From Oscheius tipulae (Eukaryota > Nematoda > Chromadorea > Rhabditida > Rhabditidae): a DNA stretch of 64,000 nucleotides. The stretch lies in NCBI GenBank assembly GCA_037178975.1, contig JASJZH010000006.1:2666001-2730000 (forward strand). Reading direction: 5' to 3'. Positions 9,376 to 21,905 of this stretch are shown piece after piece. A program made the translations under genes and the position numbers. The notes under the pieces were generated by a model, which was given only the letters and a program-made list of their open reading frames with translations, made no database searches and was not told the origin of the DNA. Each line of letters starts with the position of its first letter. The stretch's first letter is position 1.

Positions 9376-11451
9376 TTAACCTCTGTTTGGATATGTTGCT
9401 GTAGTATGAATGAAGCCTCGGAATCGCTTGGGAAATATGGATGATAAAATTGGAAAATATACATGGCCTGTACGGCTGCTCCTCTTCCCATTTCCGTTGT
9501 TTGAACCAAAATGAGATTCCCACAATTTCCTGTGGTAGTTTTATCTTGGTCCTTTTTCATATGCTTTCATTTTCGTGATTCACAGCCAAAGTTCTTCATA
9601 GTCCCTGTGACTCATATGCCCATCAAAGCCACAAAATGAGGCGCGTTATCGTGGAAAGCGGGGGAAGGCGTTTTCCCGTCATTTTCTAATTTCAAATTTG
9701 ACTACTTCTTGCTTTAACACACCACTTAACAATTGCTCAGTTAAATAATCTAGTTTTTTAAATGTTGTGATCACCTAGTACCGAGAGTCCGAGACAGGAG
9801 GCCCGCGCTTACGAACCATGAAATGGTCACTTTCCGGTAGTCGTAATATTAGTTACGACAATTCGTCCCATTGCTTGGTGCAAAAACGGCTCAAAGGAAG
9901 GCGACTTCTCACTTTAGACAATCCTTCACACCCTCTCGGTTCACAGCGGTGTCTCTGAGTGGAAGTAAATGAGGGCTAATGAAAGGGGCATCATTGTAAC
10001 CGTTTCGTCCTCATGTTGCTTCATAGCGAAATGACTTCTAAACTGGAGTCTCTTAAATTGCTAGGAACAATAAAATTCTAAAAATTTTAAATTTCCTTTT
10101 AAATTGAAGCTCGTTTTAGCCCCTTTTGTTTCTATCTTTTAGCGGCGCACTTTGTCATAAAATCGTGTTTCAACAGTTCAGATGGTGCGTGAACCGCTGC
10201 TGGTTCGAAATTAACTAACAGGCCAGGTAGACCAAAACTTGCAGACGGAACTCCGTGGGATGTCGTGACAGTAATGCCTAAAATGATTCGTCATCACTTT
10301 TCAAATTTCTTCGACCAATGTTCTGGCCCCCTACTTGCATTGTTTCTTTGAATATGCAGAAAAGGGAGACGTCCAATACAGTGGCTTTGCTTGATCAGCT
10401 GCGGCAGCGACGGGCGTGCTGACAATTGATGTCCCGCTTTTGACAGTCTATAAAATGTGCATCGGATATGGTTACTCAATCAGCAAGTACCACAGTCCAA
10501 TAAGAAATGCTCAATTGTTCACCTTGCCCCATTACGTGTTTGTTGTACTATCTTACGCAACAGAGAGGCTGGTACATCGAGGAGGTGTGATAGACAAACG
10601 AAAACAGAACAAAGAGATAGACCACAAAGAGTTCGAATATCCTGGGACACGCGATACCATCTCTTCGGTTCAGACCAAAAAAGCCCTGACAACAATCCGC
10701 TCTCTTTTACATCAGTTGAAGTGGGAAGGGAGGTCATCACCCCGGGTTAAATTGTTATCTAAGGGTCGTATAATACCATTAGTTACACTGTCTTAACTAC
10801 TTTGAGATGTCCATCCACTCTCTTCTGTCTAAGATTCTTGGTAGGTCCTACCTGTATTTAGTTGTGTGTTACTGACATTTTCACCAAAACAACGTAGTTG
10901 GAACTAGCCTCATGGTCAAGACACTCTCCTTCTTCGGCCTCTACATCATTTTCAACAGTGCCTCATAACAATCAATGCTATCAGCTGCTCCCCTATGATA
11001 ACGAAAAAGGCGACTCGCCAAATTCAAACACAACTATCGTTCCTTTCTATTTGCCATTTTGAGAAAAAGTAGCGATAAGCTATGATTTAGTAAACATTGC
11101 CACCCAATGACTACCACTGGGCGTTCCGATAGACGTTCTCTTTTCGATCCAACATTCACGTGCAATTGTTATGAAATCCAAAGAGTTCCTATCAGGCTAG
11201 GCGTCTGGTCGCAGCCAAACCTGTGAATAGTAAGTTCTTCAAGTGTTTCCACCAGACATGCTTACGTAATGCTTTTGAATCGAGTGGCACAATTAGGATG
11301 ATTTGTATAGATTGATTGACAGGTTCATTTTGAGACAGCTACGAGAGGGCACCGAAACTCACTGTTCCACTCCAAAATCCAACTACGTCTCCTGTTAGCA
11401 TTTCTCTAGATATTCGGTTCTTATTCTATCTTTTCAGGACATAGCTTCCAA
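9376..11451. other. intergenic, nothing recognised
   Basis: Open frames here are short, overlap each other on several frames and show no domain. The stretch forms the upstream flank of FoxA. A TTTTCAG acceptor at 11431-11437 precedes the first FoxA ATG. Confidence 0.35.
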
Positions 11452-14400
11452 ATGTCGGAATCCGAAACTCCTTCGCCAGTTCACCCCGATAGTACTAGCG
11501 ATTCTCTGAATCCTAAGGAAAGATTAGAGGAAGATAAGGTGGGTTATGAAAGATTTCCCTCTTTTACGAAACAGCATGACTTCTCCATTCCGCAATCTAC
11601 ATTATATTGGATTGGTGCGAAGAGATCGTGGTCCCCACGGCACTCCTTTGCGATCGAGAGTGTGGGGAGCATTGTACGATTACCCCTTCTTGGCCTTTTA
11701 CGCTAATGCTACAAGCAAAAACTATATGGGTATAGTATGAGAATAGAACCAACAACAATAACACACCCTAGTGCACATCCGATCATCTTAGCCTGGGGTC
11801 ATAGCAGCTGCCCGGAATGAAGTAATTGTTAGGTTGTTTGCATGTGAACTCATAAAAATTCAATGGCTGATGTTGAAGATTGTATTTCTGAAAATAGGGT
11901 GTAGCGGCTGAGAAGGCAGAAAATGGAAGTGTGAGCCAGAGGCGGGACGTCCTTGGTGGTAGATGTCAAATATTTAGAAAGTGTTCGCCACGGTCAGCTG
12001 AACTCAAACATAGCCCTTTGCGTGTTCCTACTTTGGCAAAGAGTCTGTTAGTCCTAATTTCTTTACAATCTCCTCTCTAAAAGCGGTAGACCTTTCTTTT
12101 CGCCTCGTTATCAGGTGACCCGCTGACCGAGTTCAGACGCCTGATGAGGAGACACGGTCAGGCCAAAAACTGGACCATTGCGTTTTTCGTACCTGTCTAC
12201 CAGGTGGGAGATTTGACCTGTCCGTGTGGTGGTCCGTGGTGGCTTCTCTGGCTGAGCAAATAGCTCCGGGATCAATAGCGGCGGCCGTCCCTCTCGCTTC
12301 AGCCCCAATCAGCCATTACCTAATTGTCATACCGTATACCTTCAAACGCCGTAAACCTGGCTGTCATCTTGCGCGCTTTTCGTCTTTTGTTAAAAGACGC
12401 AATGGCGGCTATCATCTGGCCCGTCGCGGCATTGATTCTCTCAGACTGCTCGACGTAATTTTTAAGGCCATTCTGTAGGCGTTCCGGAGGAATTCAGATA
12501 AGAATAGAGACCTGTTCTCGTGTCCTTGTAGAAGAAGGAAATCATGAGTCGATCTTTATCGGAATTTCTCAGGTTACTGTATTTCTGGAAAAGTGACTCG
12601 AGTCGACTGCATAGCACAACATGTTTTCTTCATTGACATTCTAGACGAGCAATGGCGGCTCGGTCTCTGTGAAACTTCGGGACTAGTTTTTCAATCACGT
12701 GCACGGCAGTTTTTCTGACTTTGCTGGCAGGCTTTGCAAGCTGAGCACTATGCCCCTGAGTCACAAGGCTGTAAAAAGATATGCGATGCACATTAGCATA
12801 TACTAATAACGTGGGACTCTCCAGGTGGACCACAGTTCACGTATCTGTCATAATCTAGGGAATATGTTCAGTTATGACAATTTTTTAATAATAAAAAAAC
12901 GCGTAAGAGATCTTTTCATCCTTTTTACTAAATTTTCTTGGCAATACTACTACAGATCATATTTGAAAGACTTCTTAGTCGTGTTGTGTGAACAAAAATT
13001 GAAAGTCTGTAAAACTGTCCTTATAGACAGCTATTCCAGATAGAATCACACATTCGCCTCTTGATCTCCTTCCTTTTTTTGACTTATCTCCTTATGTGTT
13101 TGCAATTCTGCTTAATTATTTGTTTTTTGGCAAATATGTCTGTAACACATCATTTAGTTAAACTCACTTTTTAGCCTGATACCAGCCGGATTACCTGTTT
13201 GCTTAAGCGTCAACAAGGTGAAAAAATATTTATCAAGTGTCCAAGGTAGGAGGTCAAGCATTTGGTGTAACCTACCGATAGCAGCAGATAACGATAGCAC
13301 GGGTCTCATAGTTTTTTTAGCTGGGTGGGTCCCTATCTTGAGTCTCCGTCTCGAAAAATTTCGCATTTCCTAGTGTGTGTAGCACGCAAGTTTTGTTCAG
13401 ATTAGGCTGGATATCATTGTTTCAGCGCCTTTCGTTTGCCTTCTTATCGCCTTTCTCGGCTTTTTGTTTACTCGGAAAACGACAAATAGAAATGTTTAGT
13501 TAGCAAATCAACCCTCTCTTTTTTCTGATGCCAGAGGGACCAATCATCCAAGTTGACTCCGCCCCTAGAAAGCCTCCGCCTCTTCGCTCACAGGCAGCCT
13601 ATTGACACAGTGCCTGTCCGCGGCTACGGTGCTCCAACGTCAACTCGTTCCTCGACTTCTCCTCCTCTCGTCACCACCCGTATGATTGTCTACCACCCTC
13701 CTCTAGAGTTCTGCCTTCTCTCCCTCCGGTCCTCTTTTCTTGTCGCTTGACTGCGCGCTCTCTCCTCGGCGTACTGTTTGCTCGCAACGGTGCTGTGCCG
13801 ACCACTGACAGTCTGATATCTACCACAGCTCACCTCAAATTTCTTTTCTACACTAACTTGCCCGCTGGCTAGTAGCCACCGTGTCTTTAGCACTTTCTCC
13901 ATTTTGGCTTAAGCTAAACATTGAAGCAGTGCATCTTTTTGCATTATGACCTAAGTTTTATGTACATCTATTTTCGCACTTTTTCGTAGTTAGAAACGAG
14001 CTTAGGTCTCCAAGATTCATAATATTTCGCATGTTGCTTTGCCCAGTGAGAAAAGCAGTCTATCAAAATTTTGCCGGCTACAGTATACCAACATTTTGGC
14101 TTAACTGTCTGTAAGCTGGAACACCACTCCTTAGGATTTTCTCAGATGCCATAGAAGGCGTGGGAACAAAAAGAAGCGTGGGAACGCCTCCCAGAAATTG
14201 CGTATTTGCCTCTGATACACACAGATGTGTGTGTTGTACATATTGACATAGTTGCAAACTCGGTTAAATATTTGGGATCTAAACAGGTCAATATTAGGAT
14301 AACAGGTCAGCTTCTGAAACGCATTTTCACACCTGGCTCTAAATCTTGTTAGGAGACAATTAAAGACGGTCGGGCCTTTGAAGTCCTTTTTGATAACTTC

Positions 14401-17275
14401 CTGTTTACTCCTTTACGAGCGGATAGGCAGAGGACATTGGACCGGGTCATGACTTCAGTTAGTAGGAATTCTGGCACAGAAAGGCCGCAATATGGCCCGA
14501 GGCTGCATTCGGCGCGTAAATTGGTAGGCTCATCGAGCCGACGAAACCTGATATGAGAAAGCAGGCCCGCTCTCAGCATCTTTCATTATTCCATTTGCTT
14601 GCCATCGTTACCTTCCGCTTTCCGCTTCCGTCGAAACGACAGCCGGGCTGACTAGTGTGTCTGCTGTCAGATTTCAGCCTCAACCTTTAGGTCTCGCTCG
14701 TCGTTTTGCATTTCATAGCGACTTGACCTTGAAAAGGCGAACACACTTTTCTGTGTCTTCTCGCAATTTTTATAGTCAGACCCAGTACATTTCACCTATT
14801 TCTCTCTTCATTACAGTCAGCCGTAAAGGGGCGGGGCTGACTTCTCCTAGCCGTTACTTTGTGCGTGGGCGTGGTCCTATTTGTCTCTTTGCAGGACTCC
14901 TCTTGCATGGACAACTTTCCCAACTACGCTGTGACCGATCCTGAACTAATCAGAAGACTGACACTTCCTGCCTCTTCAAGCACAGTTGTTGAGGAAGTAG
15001 GCGCTAGAGACAACAAGTCTAAGGTTTGTGATAAGAGCTCGGCTCCCATTTCGTCATGTTTTTCTCCCCTCGGAGGGGTTGGGGAACGTGATACTGACTC
15101 ATTTCTGCATTTTCCCTTCTGCAGGAGACTGTACAGAATTTTCTCTCTATCTTCCAATCTTTCCCTTGACTTTGCCGATCTATCAAAATGCTGTCATTCA
15201 GTATACAATTCTCAAATTTTCTGCTGACCCTTGGCCTTGGTTTACTACTGTAGTAGGTCTCATATTTAGGTTGAGATGCTCTCCAACAGTCTCGCGGCCT
15301 CCACGTCGGTCACTGACACTACCGCCTCACTCTACCAGCACACAATTGCAGGACAGGTGAGATTTTCTTTCACATTTCAGGAGAGGTTAAAATTATGGAA
15401 CTATTGAAAGTGCTAGATGTTATGTGGCTGTCTCTACCTAGTTATTTTCCTGTATTCCGAAAATCAGTAGTTTATCTTTCTCTAAGAAAATATTGGATTT
15501 GAAACCGTGGGAACGGGGGAATCCCCTTCTGTCCTCAATTAGCTATGTAAACCCGGAAAGTAAACCGACGTCGTATTTGTGTTGAAGCGCTGCTGTGTTG
15601 CTCAAATATTTACATGAGACCTGGGTATCGATTCTTCCAGTCATTCCTTAGAAGGCATGAAGACTCAGAATTCATCCGTTTCTTCCAGGGAATGACCACA
15701 CAGGACTACTCGGCCGTCTTGCCAAGCTACACCAACACTCTTGGCAACTACACAAGCTACTATGGAACCGGTAGTCTCAACAGTGCTCTCGGATACAACT
15801 ATCCTTACCCCAATACAGCTCAGATGAACAATGCTTATGGAGGATTTGGAATGGCTGGTGGTGTCTCGCCAATCAGTGAGTTTTATCCTAAAAGTGGAGA
15901 GAAAACCGATCTTTCAGCTTCCCGTTCATCAGTAGCTAATGCTTCATCAGTGGTGTCGATTTCTTCTCCTTCCAATAGGAACTACCCCTCGGGAGGCGAG
16001 ATCCACTTGACTGCTGCTGAATTTGACGTAAGTAACGGTCATGAAAGTCTGTTAATTGAAGCTTTCAGTCCAAAATTAGGCGTCAAGGAGGTTACGGTAA
16101 TGCCAAGCCGCCATACTCGTACATCAGTCTCATCACTCTGGCCATCCAGAAGAGCGAAAATAAGATGCTGACGTTGTCCGAGATCTACCAGTGGATCATG
16201 ACCCACTTCCCGTACTACGAGAACAACCAACAACGTTGGCAGAACTCGATCCGGCACTCGCTCTCCTTCAATGACTGCTTCGTCAAGGTCCCCAGGTAAG
16301 AATACTGTACAAAAGTTGTATAGCCGTTCCCATTCGGCGGCCATTGACCATCGCCTATTGAGGCAGGTCTACGGTATGCAATAGCCCTTTTGGACGATGA
16401 ATACGCTGTTGCCGAAACTGATGTTTTCACTTTTAGGACCCCTGATAAGCCTGGAAAAGGCAGCTTCTGGACCCTGCATCATCTGTGCGGTAACATGTTC
16501 GAAAATGGATGTTACCTGAGACGGCAGAAGCGTTTCAAGGTCAGGGAAAGGGAACCCAGCCGCAAGAAGGTAGAATTACCATAGGAGATCAGGTTAATTG
16601 GTAATTTATAGCGGAACCAGCAGGCTCAGGCTGCCCAACAACAACAGCAGGCCCAACAGGAACAATCCAATAGTAATGGAGTGAAGACGGAGGACTATGG
16701 TATTGTGAAGCAGGAGTTGGATGATACGAAGGAAGAGCTGAAAACAAGCTATGACACAGCTCTCAAGGAGGACAATCAACAACTTCAGTCGATCTCACTC
16801 TCGACTCCCTCCAGCCTTCCCCAACCGACAGTGATCTCGTCCGTGGGATCTCTCACCCAGAACCCGGTAAGTAATATGCCCTTGTGGCTTCCGGTGCATT
16901 GTCACCTAAGAGCGACTAGGGTGAATGTCTCTCGGAAATGGCAGGAAGGGACACGATGTTCGCGCCATAACAATATACGTAATTAATGAGTGCTTTAGAT
17001 TGCTTCCTATCCACAGTATGGACTCTACCAGTCAGCCGATTTTGGTGCCAACACAGCCCAAAATCTGATGTCAGGAACCTTCTCGATTGGAAAGCTTATG
17101 ACTGACAGCAACTACGACTACTCCAGCATGTACAGTTCGTTTCCGACCGCTGTCACTGACTACTCCAACTCAACTCTCTACCAGAATACACTTTACAGGT
17201 ACAACTGATACAAGTTTCCTTTGCTAATCGATAGTTTTCAGTGCCAGCAACCCAAGCACCGCTTCCAACCTGTGA
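11452..17275 (+). CDS. pha-4: Fork head transcription factor FoxA / PHA-4
   Basis: Nine exons join in phase into about 490 residues: 11452-11538, 14895-15023, 15270-15356, 15689-16027, 16069-16295, 16437-16569, 16612-16866, 17017-17198, 17242-17275. The fork head domain (about residues 220-315) starts [19 protein letters not shown], has the recognition helix [20 protein letters not shown] and ends [18 protein letters not shown]. The following REREPSRKK matches nematode PHA-4 rather than vertebrate FoxA. The flanks are Ser/Tyr/Asn-rich upstream and Gln-rich ([10 protein letters not shown]) downstream, and the protein ends [11 protein letters not shown]. Known of the family: a pioneer factor that specifies pharynx and gut. 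The first exon ([20 protein letters not shown]) is inferred from a matching phase-0 donor 3.4 kb upstream. Alternatively translation starts at ATG 14907 (MDNFPNYAV) or 15276, as in multi-isoform pha-4 genes. Confidence 0.93.
11539..14894 (+). other. long first intron of FoxA, putative regulatory region
   Basis: About 3.4 kb with no convincing coding sequence. Other introns of this gene are 40-330 bp, so its size stands out. Intronic and upstream enhancers are common in FoxA genes, but no specific binding site is claimed here. Confidence 0.35.
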
Positions 17276-17639
17276 AGTAGTTGCAGCCTGAGGACCACAA
17301 TGTGCAATCTCCATGTGTGTATATACTCCTAGTTATTTTGACTATCACCAAGATGCCTTGATAAGCCTCTACGGATTGATCCCACCTCTTCTTCTGTTTC
17401 CTCTTTCATTATGCGTAATATTCGAAGCATTTTGCGTACTTTCCATCCCCTTCCCCCAATATTTAAAACATCATCGAGATCAGCAGGGACGCAGACTCTC
17501 TCACTTATAACGTCTAATTCAATAAGTTTGTTCTCTTCTCCCTTTATCTGAATGCTCCTCTCGTCGTTTCTCGTGTCATCAGAACTGCTCTATTCTTCGT
17601 GCAGTCTCTCGTTACGTTGTTTAGATGATATACATACAA

Positions 17640-17645
17640 AATAAA
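17640..17645 (+). promoter_or_regulatory. polyadenylation signal of FoxA
   Basis: An AATAAA lies about 365 bases after the FoxA stop, within a T/C-rich 3' UTR-like stretch. It is the first perfect hexamer noticed downstream. Confidence 0.5.
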
Positions 17646-20600
17646 AATGTTAACATCATCCACCATCGTCTTCTTTCTCAAGTGGGTTGGCCCCGAAGCC
17701 ACAGGGTGTCGGGCCAGTAGTGGTCAAGTACGGGGGCGCCCTTATTTGCCAGAGCGAAGGTCCTTTGTACTGTCCTCAATGAGAGAAAGAGATCTCAATA
17801 CCAGAGGGACAGTACTCGCAAGGGATAACATGGACGGATCGCGTTGCCAGACACAAAGGCACTCAGTATCTCTACCGGAAACACAATCTGGCTAACTGAT
17901 TCCAGTTCTGGGGAATAGAAGAACCCATCTGGTTGTGTGGCAGCAGAACTCTGGCATCAGAGTGCAATTTGTCGAATGGGGTGCCCTGAAAACGGATCTC
18001 CTGTGTTTCCGGTTCCCGTCAACCAAGTGTGCGGCGAGGCTAGGCACTCGTCGGTCTCACGATTTTCCGTCCGCCACGAAGTTTTATGAACGGAACAGGG
18101 AAAAATCACTGCTTGCAACTTCTGGGGGCCGAAATCAGAAAAGTTTACAAAAAGATTAAGTAAAAATGTTTCAGTTGGCGGAAGCCTGCGGCATTTCGGC
18201 TTGGTAAAGAGTCGTATCACACATTGTAGAACTTGAAGTAACTTGCACAGCGAAAATGCTTTTTGTGCCCATTTTTCTGTTCCCATGACGCAGTGAGAGC
18301 CTGTTCATGGGTGGTCTACAGTACCCTAACACCTCGGATGATTGCGCCACAAGGAAGTCACTTTCTAACGGTGCCAAGTGCAAAGATGCTTCAGCACGTA
18401 ATCAATTAGTGTCGAGTATGTTTGCACTAATTACGTAACTAATATTCCGTTTTCGCACTTTCCCATGACTCCAGCCCCCAAAAAAAAGTCAAGGTAACCG
18501 GAAAAGTTAATAGGCTGGCGGGAAGATTCCACTTTCCCACGGGGTTGTTGGTTTTCCCACACTATCCTTGTCTGTGTACCCTTGTTCAGCTGGTAAATAT
18601 TAGATGTGTGTGTCCGTCAGAAGCGAGGACTCGGAAATTCAAATATTTGTAAAATAGTAGCCGTTAGCGTTCCGCGTCACTTCTGTGTTTGTGTTATCCC
18701 GCACAGGGCTGCTTCAACAGAACGCTTTGGTACTTTACTGCTTTTTTACTTTTCCGATAGGACAAGGTCCCTAAACGTACCTTTACTTTGTGCAATCAAA
18801 CGACCCCATTCTAATTGGTTGAGACAAACTTTCACCCTGTAGCCTAGCAATCGCTAACGCTCTCTAATAATGCAGCTTTTCAGTTTTTTTCAGCCATGAA
18901 GATTACTAGATTAAGAGTTTTGCAAAATTTCAGAGACGTTTCTGTCAGATCAAAGCGACGACTCATGCCGTAGAGCGGTGCCGGTCTCGAGCAGTCAACA
19001 GCTCGATTCTCACGTTTCGGGCTACGGTAGATTGTGTGGGACTCATGATCTGTGACTGTAGTCTGCGTCTCACAATGAAATCGTGATCAGGACGGCACTC
19101 TCGGAGGACTGCGTCTCCCACCACGACCGCGCTATTTCTTCCTCGGATTATTCGCGGCGCTGACGTGGTTTAGCAAACAGAGGACGCATATCCACTGTCT
19201 AATTCGATCGACGTATACGATGGGGACTGAGAAGACTGTCGATAGAATTTTTTCAATTTTCAGGATTTAAAACTTAGTCGAGATCGGTTCAGATTCCGTG
19301 CAAAGGTTGCGCATCCACGCGCGAACACTTCCAAAGCCAATATTGGTTTTCTCAGTTTGGATAACACTGCGACACCACCATAGCAAACATATCCGAGGAA
19401 GCGTGTCTGCGCATTTCGCTTCTGATTCCACTCCTTATTTGGTTGGTGCTCCTCTTCTTCTTTCCTCTGTTAAACCTTAAGTTGAAGCACATCTCATTAG
19501 CATATCTCTTTGCCTGCTAAAAAGCGTTCGTCTGCTGCTAACGTTTTGAATCTCTAAAGGTGAAAAACGGCAAAGTGTGACTCATTTAAAGACTTAGAGA
19601 GTTGAGTTCTACTTCCCCCATCAGTGACACCATACTCTCGCTCTGAAGTAAGGTGAGGTTGCTGCATCGAAATAACGGCTGACGGATATTACCCAGCTAT
19701 ACAACTACAGTAGGCCAATCACCTGGCGTCATAACAGCCATGACTCAGAGCGATTCGAATTTCACCTAAAGCAGCAAGCTCTCTCTCCACATATGGCAGT
19801 AGGTCGTCACTGTGACTGAATGCAGGTGCCGTAGCGCCCACCACCTGTGGAATCACGTTTCCGCTGAGTCAACAATCCTAAAATGCTCATCGACAATACC
19901 GAAATCTTTATTGCTTATAGCGCACTTTGGTTTTAAAACAGACACGAGACGAAGAAAAGGGGGAAGGCACAATTATAAATATATCACAATATAATAGACA
20001 ATGTATCTGGGGAGTGAACTTGAGCACTTGTCTAAATAATACCATTTACGGTGAATATGGCTATAAATAGAAAGCAGGCGGTGAACATTTCTGTGAGAGA
20101 TCTGTATCATGACCGGATGATAGCCGCTGTCACTTAAAGAGAACCCCCGCAAGATCTTACTGTAGGTTCTCAGAGCTGTGCTGTAATGTATGGCGGTGCC
20201 AGGAATGGCAGGTCGCCGAGGGTTGATCTCTTTGTAAATAACTACGGGCCTTTGACTTACCGAAGGCAGTCGAAAGTTAATGCTCAGAGCAAACAGAGTC
20301 TTGGCGGGAACGGGCAGCGGGAACGGCGATCGTCAGGGAAAGTGGGTGAAAGGGGATAAGTAGATTTGCGTTATGTATAAATCTCTGTATGACGAATTTG
20401 TGTGGATAAGGGAGAAGACACGCGGGGAAAACTATGGCAAGAGGGCAGGCCTCTAAGAAAACAATTTCAATATGACGGTTACTGCTGCTGGTCCAACTTC
20501 AGCAACTTCCGACGCAACACTTTGATGATCCTCTGCTGTCTGAAAAATACCGTATTGTACAGTTTCTGCAACGTAAGCTCAAACAACCACTTATTGGTTA

Positions 20601-21905
20601 ATATTTCCCCATGACCAGTAGTCGAATGGTTTCCAAGGATGCGTTAGGTGCTCAGACAAGGCTCAAGTGGGTTGTGCAACAGCCGCCTAAAGAGCTGCCG
20701 CTGCTGGGTGAAAAGACGCAACTTGGAGCGTAAGAGAGACGGAATATTAGGGAAGAAACTTGAGAATCATTTGAAATTGTAATGTACTCGGTTAGAGCAT
20801 CTGTCTAAACAGTGTTCAGAAAAAACAAAATCAGTTTGTTGACAGTTCTCCAAATTCCTAGCATAGTCGATCGAGGTAAGTTATTTAGTTATCACCGCCA
20901 CTGAACCTTTCAACTTTTCCCAAAATATTATTCGTTTGACCGTTTCCTCCCACGTCGCGGTCTCGTCATAAATATCTTAGCCTGTGCGCTTCTCTCAAGT
21001 GGATGATTCATCAGTGCTTATCGTCGCAGGACAGGTCACCAAAGTAATTTGTCAGCTTTAGTTGAGCGACATGCCGCCAAGTGCCGTCATGCAGTCTCCA
21101 TGCGTGCGGAACTCAAGTCCGCTGCGGTCGTTTTGATGGAGGAAACCCAATACCTTTGCCGAAACGTACAGTACATATGAGTGGAGGTCAGGTTCTGGGA
21201 TTCAATTACATTGTAGAGAGTACGGTAACGTCTAAGAAAATGTATATTGTAAAGGAAAGGGGTTAACTAATTAGCGCATTAATGAGCCCTAAAACTATTA
21301 TCAGTGCGCGAGAAGAATGCGTCTCGAACGAACGTTTTTACTCATTTCCGGCATGAGCCATCAAAGCGAAGCGGTGACATAACCCGACGCGTAAATGCAG
21401 ATTTACGACCCAACATGCCCAGGGTCATAGCCAGGAGATTACCGTAATAGCGCACCTTCTAATCTGTCCAGGTGGGAATGAGCTTGTTGAGGGACTGTCT
21501 CTTTTGTGGGAACTTTTGCGCACTTATTCTGTTTTAAAGCTGAATACCACGCGTCAGTGCGCTATTCTTAAGGTGGGTGCTGTCAAGAAAAGTCGACGGC
21601 CGTGTCCTTGCTCTGCGCCGAGTCGCTTTTCCGGTGAGACCGGTCCTCACGTAGATTGGAGTGTGGGAGCGCACAGCGGGAGCTCTGTCAGCTACTAATA
21701 GGAACTTCACCGGAAAGCCGAAAAATGTCGTGGGGAAATTTACCAGAGGGACCAAGCTTTGAATAGACTCTCCAAGTTGGCATGCTCTTCGCATCTAAGT
21801 TCTCCTACTTGGCGTGAAGTACTCCATACCTGACCCCGGCATTGTGGCCGTAAGCGCGAAAAGAGTTGTTCAAACAGTGAGAGCCACCATACTCTTGGCT
21901 CCTCA
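17646..21905. other. intergenic, nothing recognised
   Basis: 4.3 kb between the 3' ends of FoxA and the minus-strand coiled-coil gene. Open frames are short, unspliced and without domains. No tRNA, rRNA or transposase was recognised. Confidence 0.4.
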
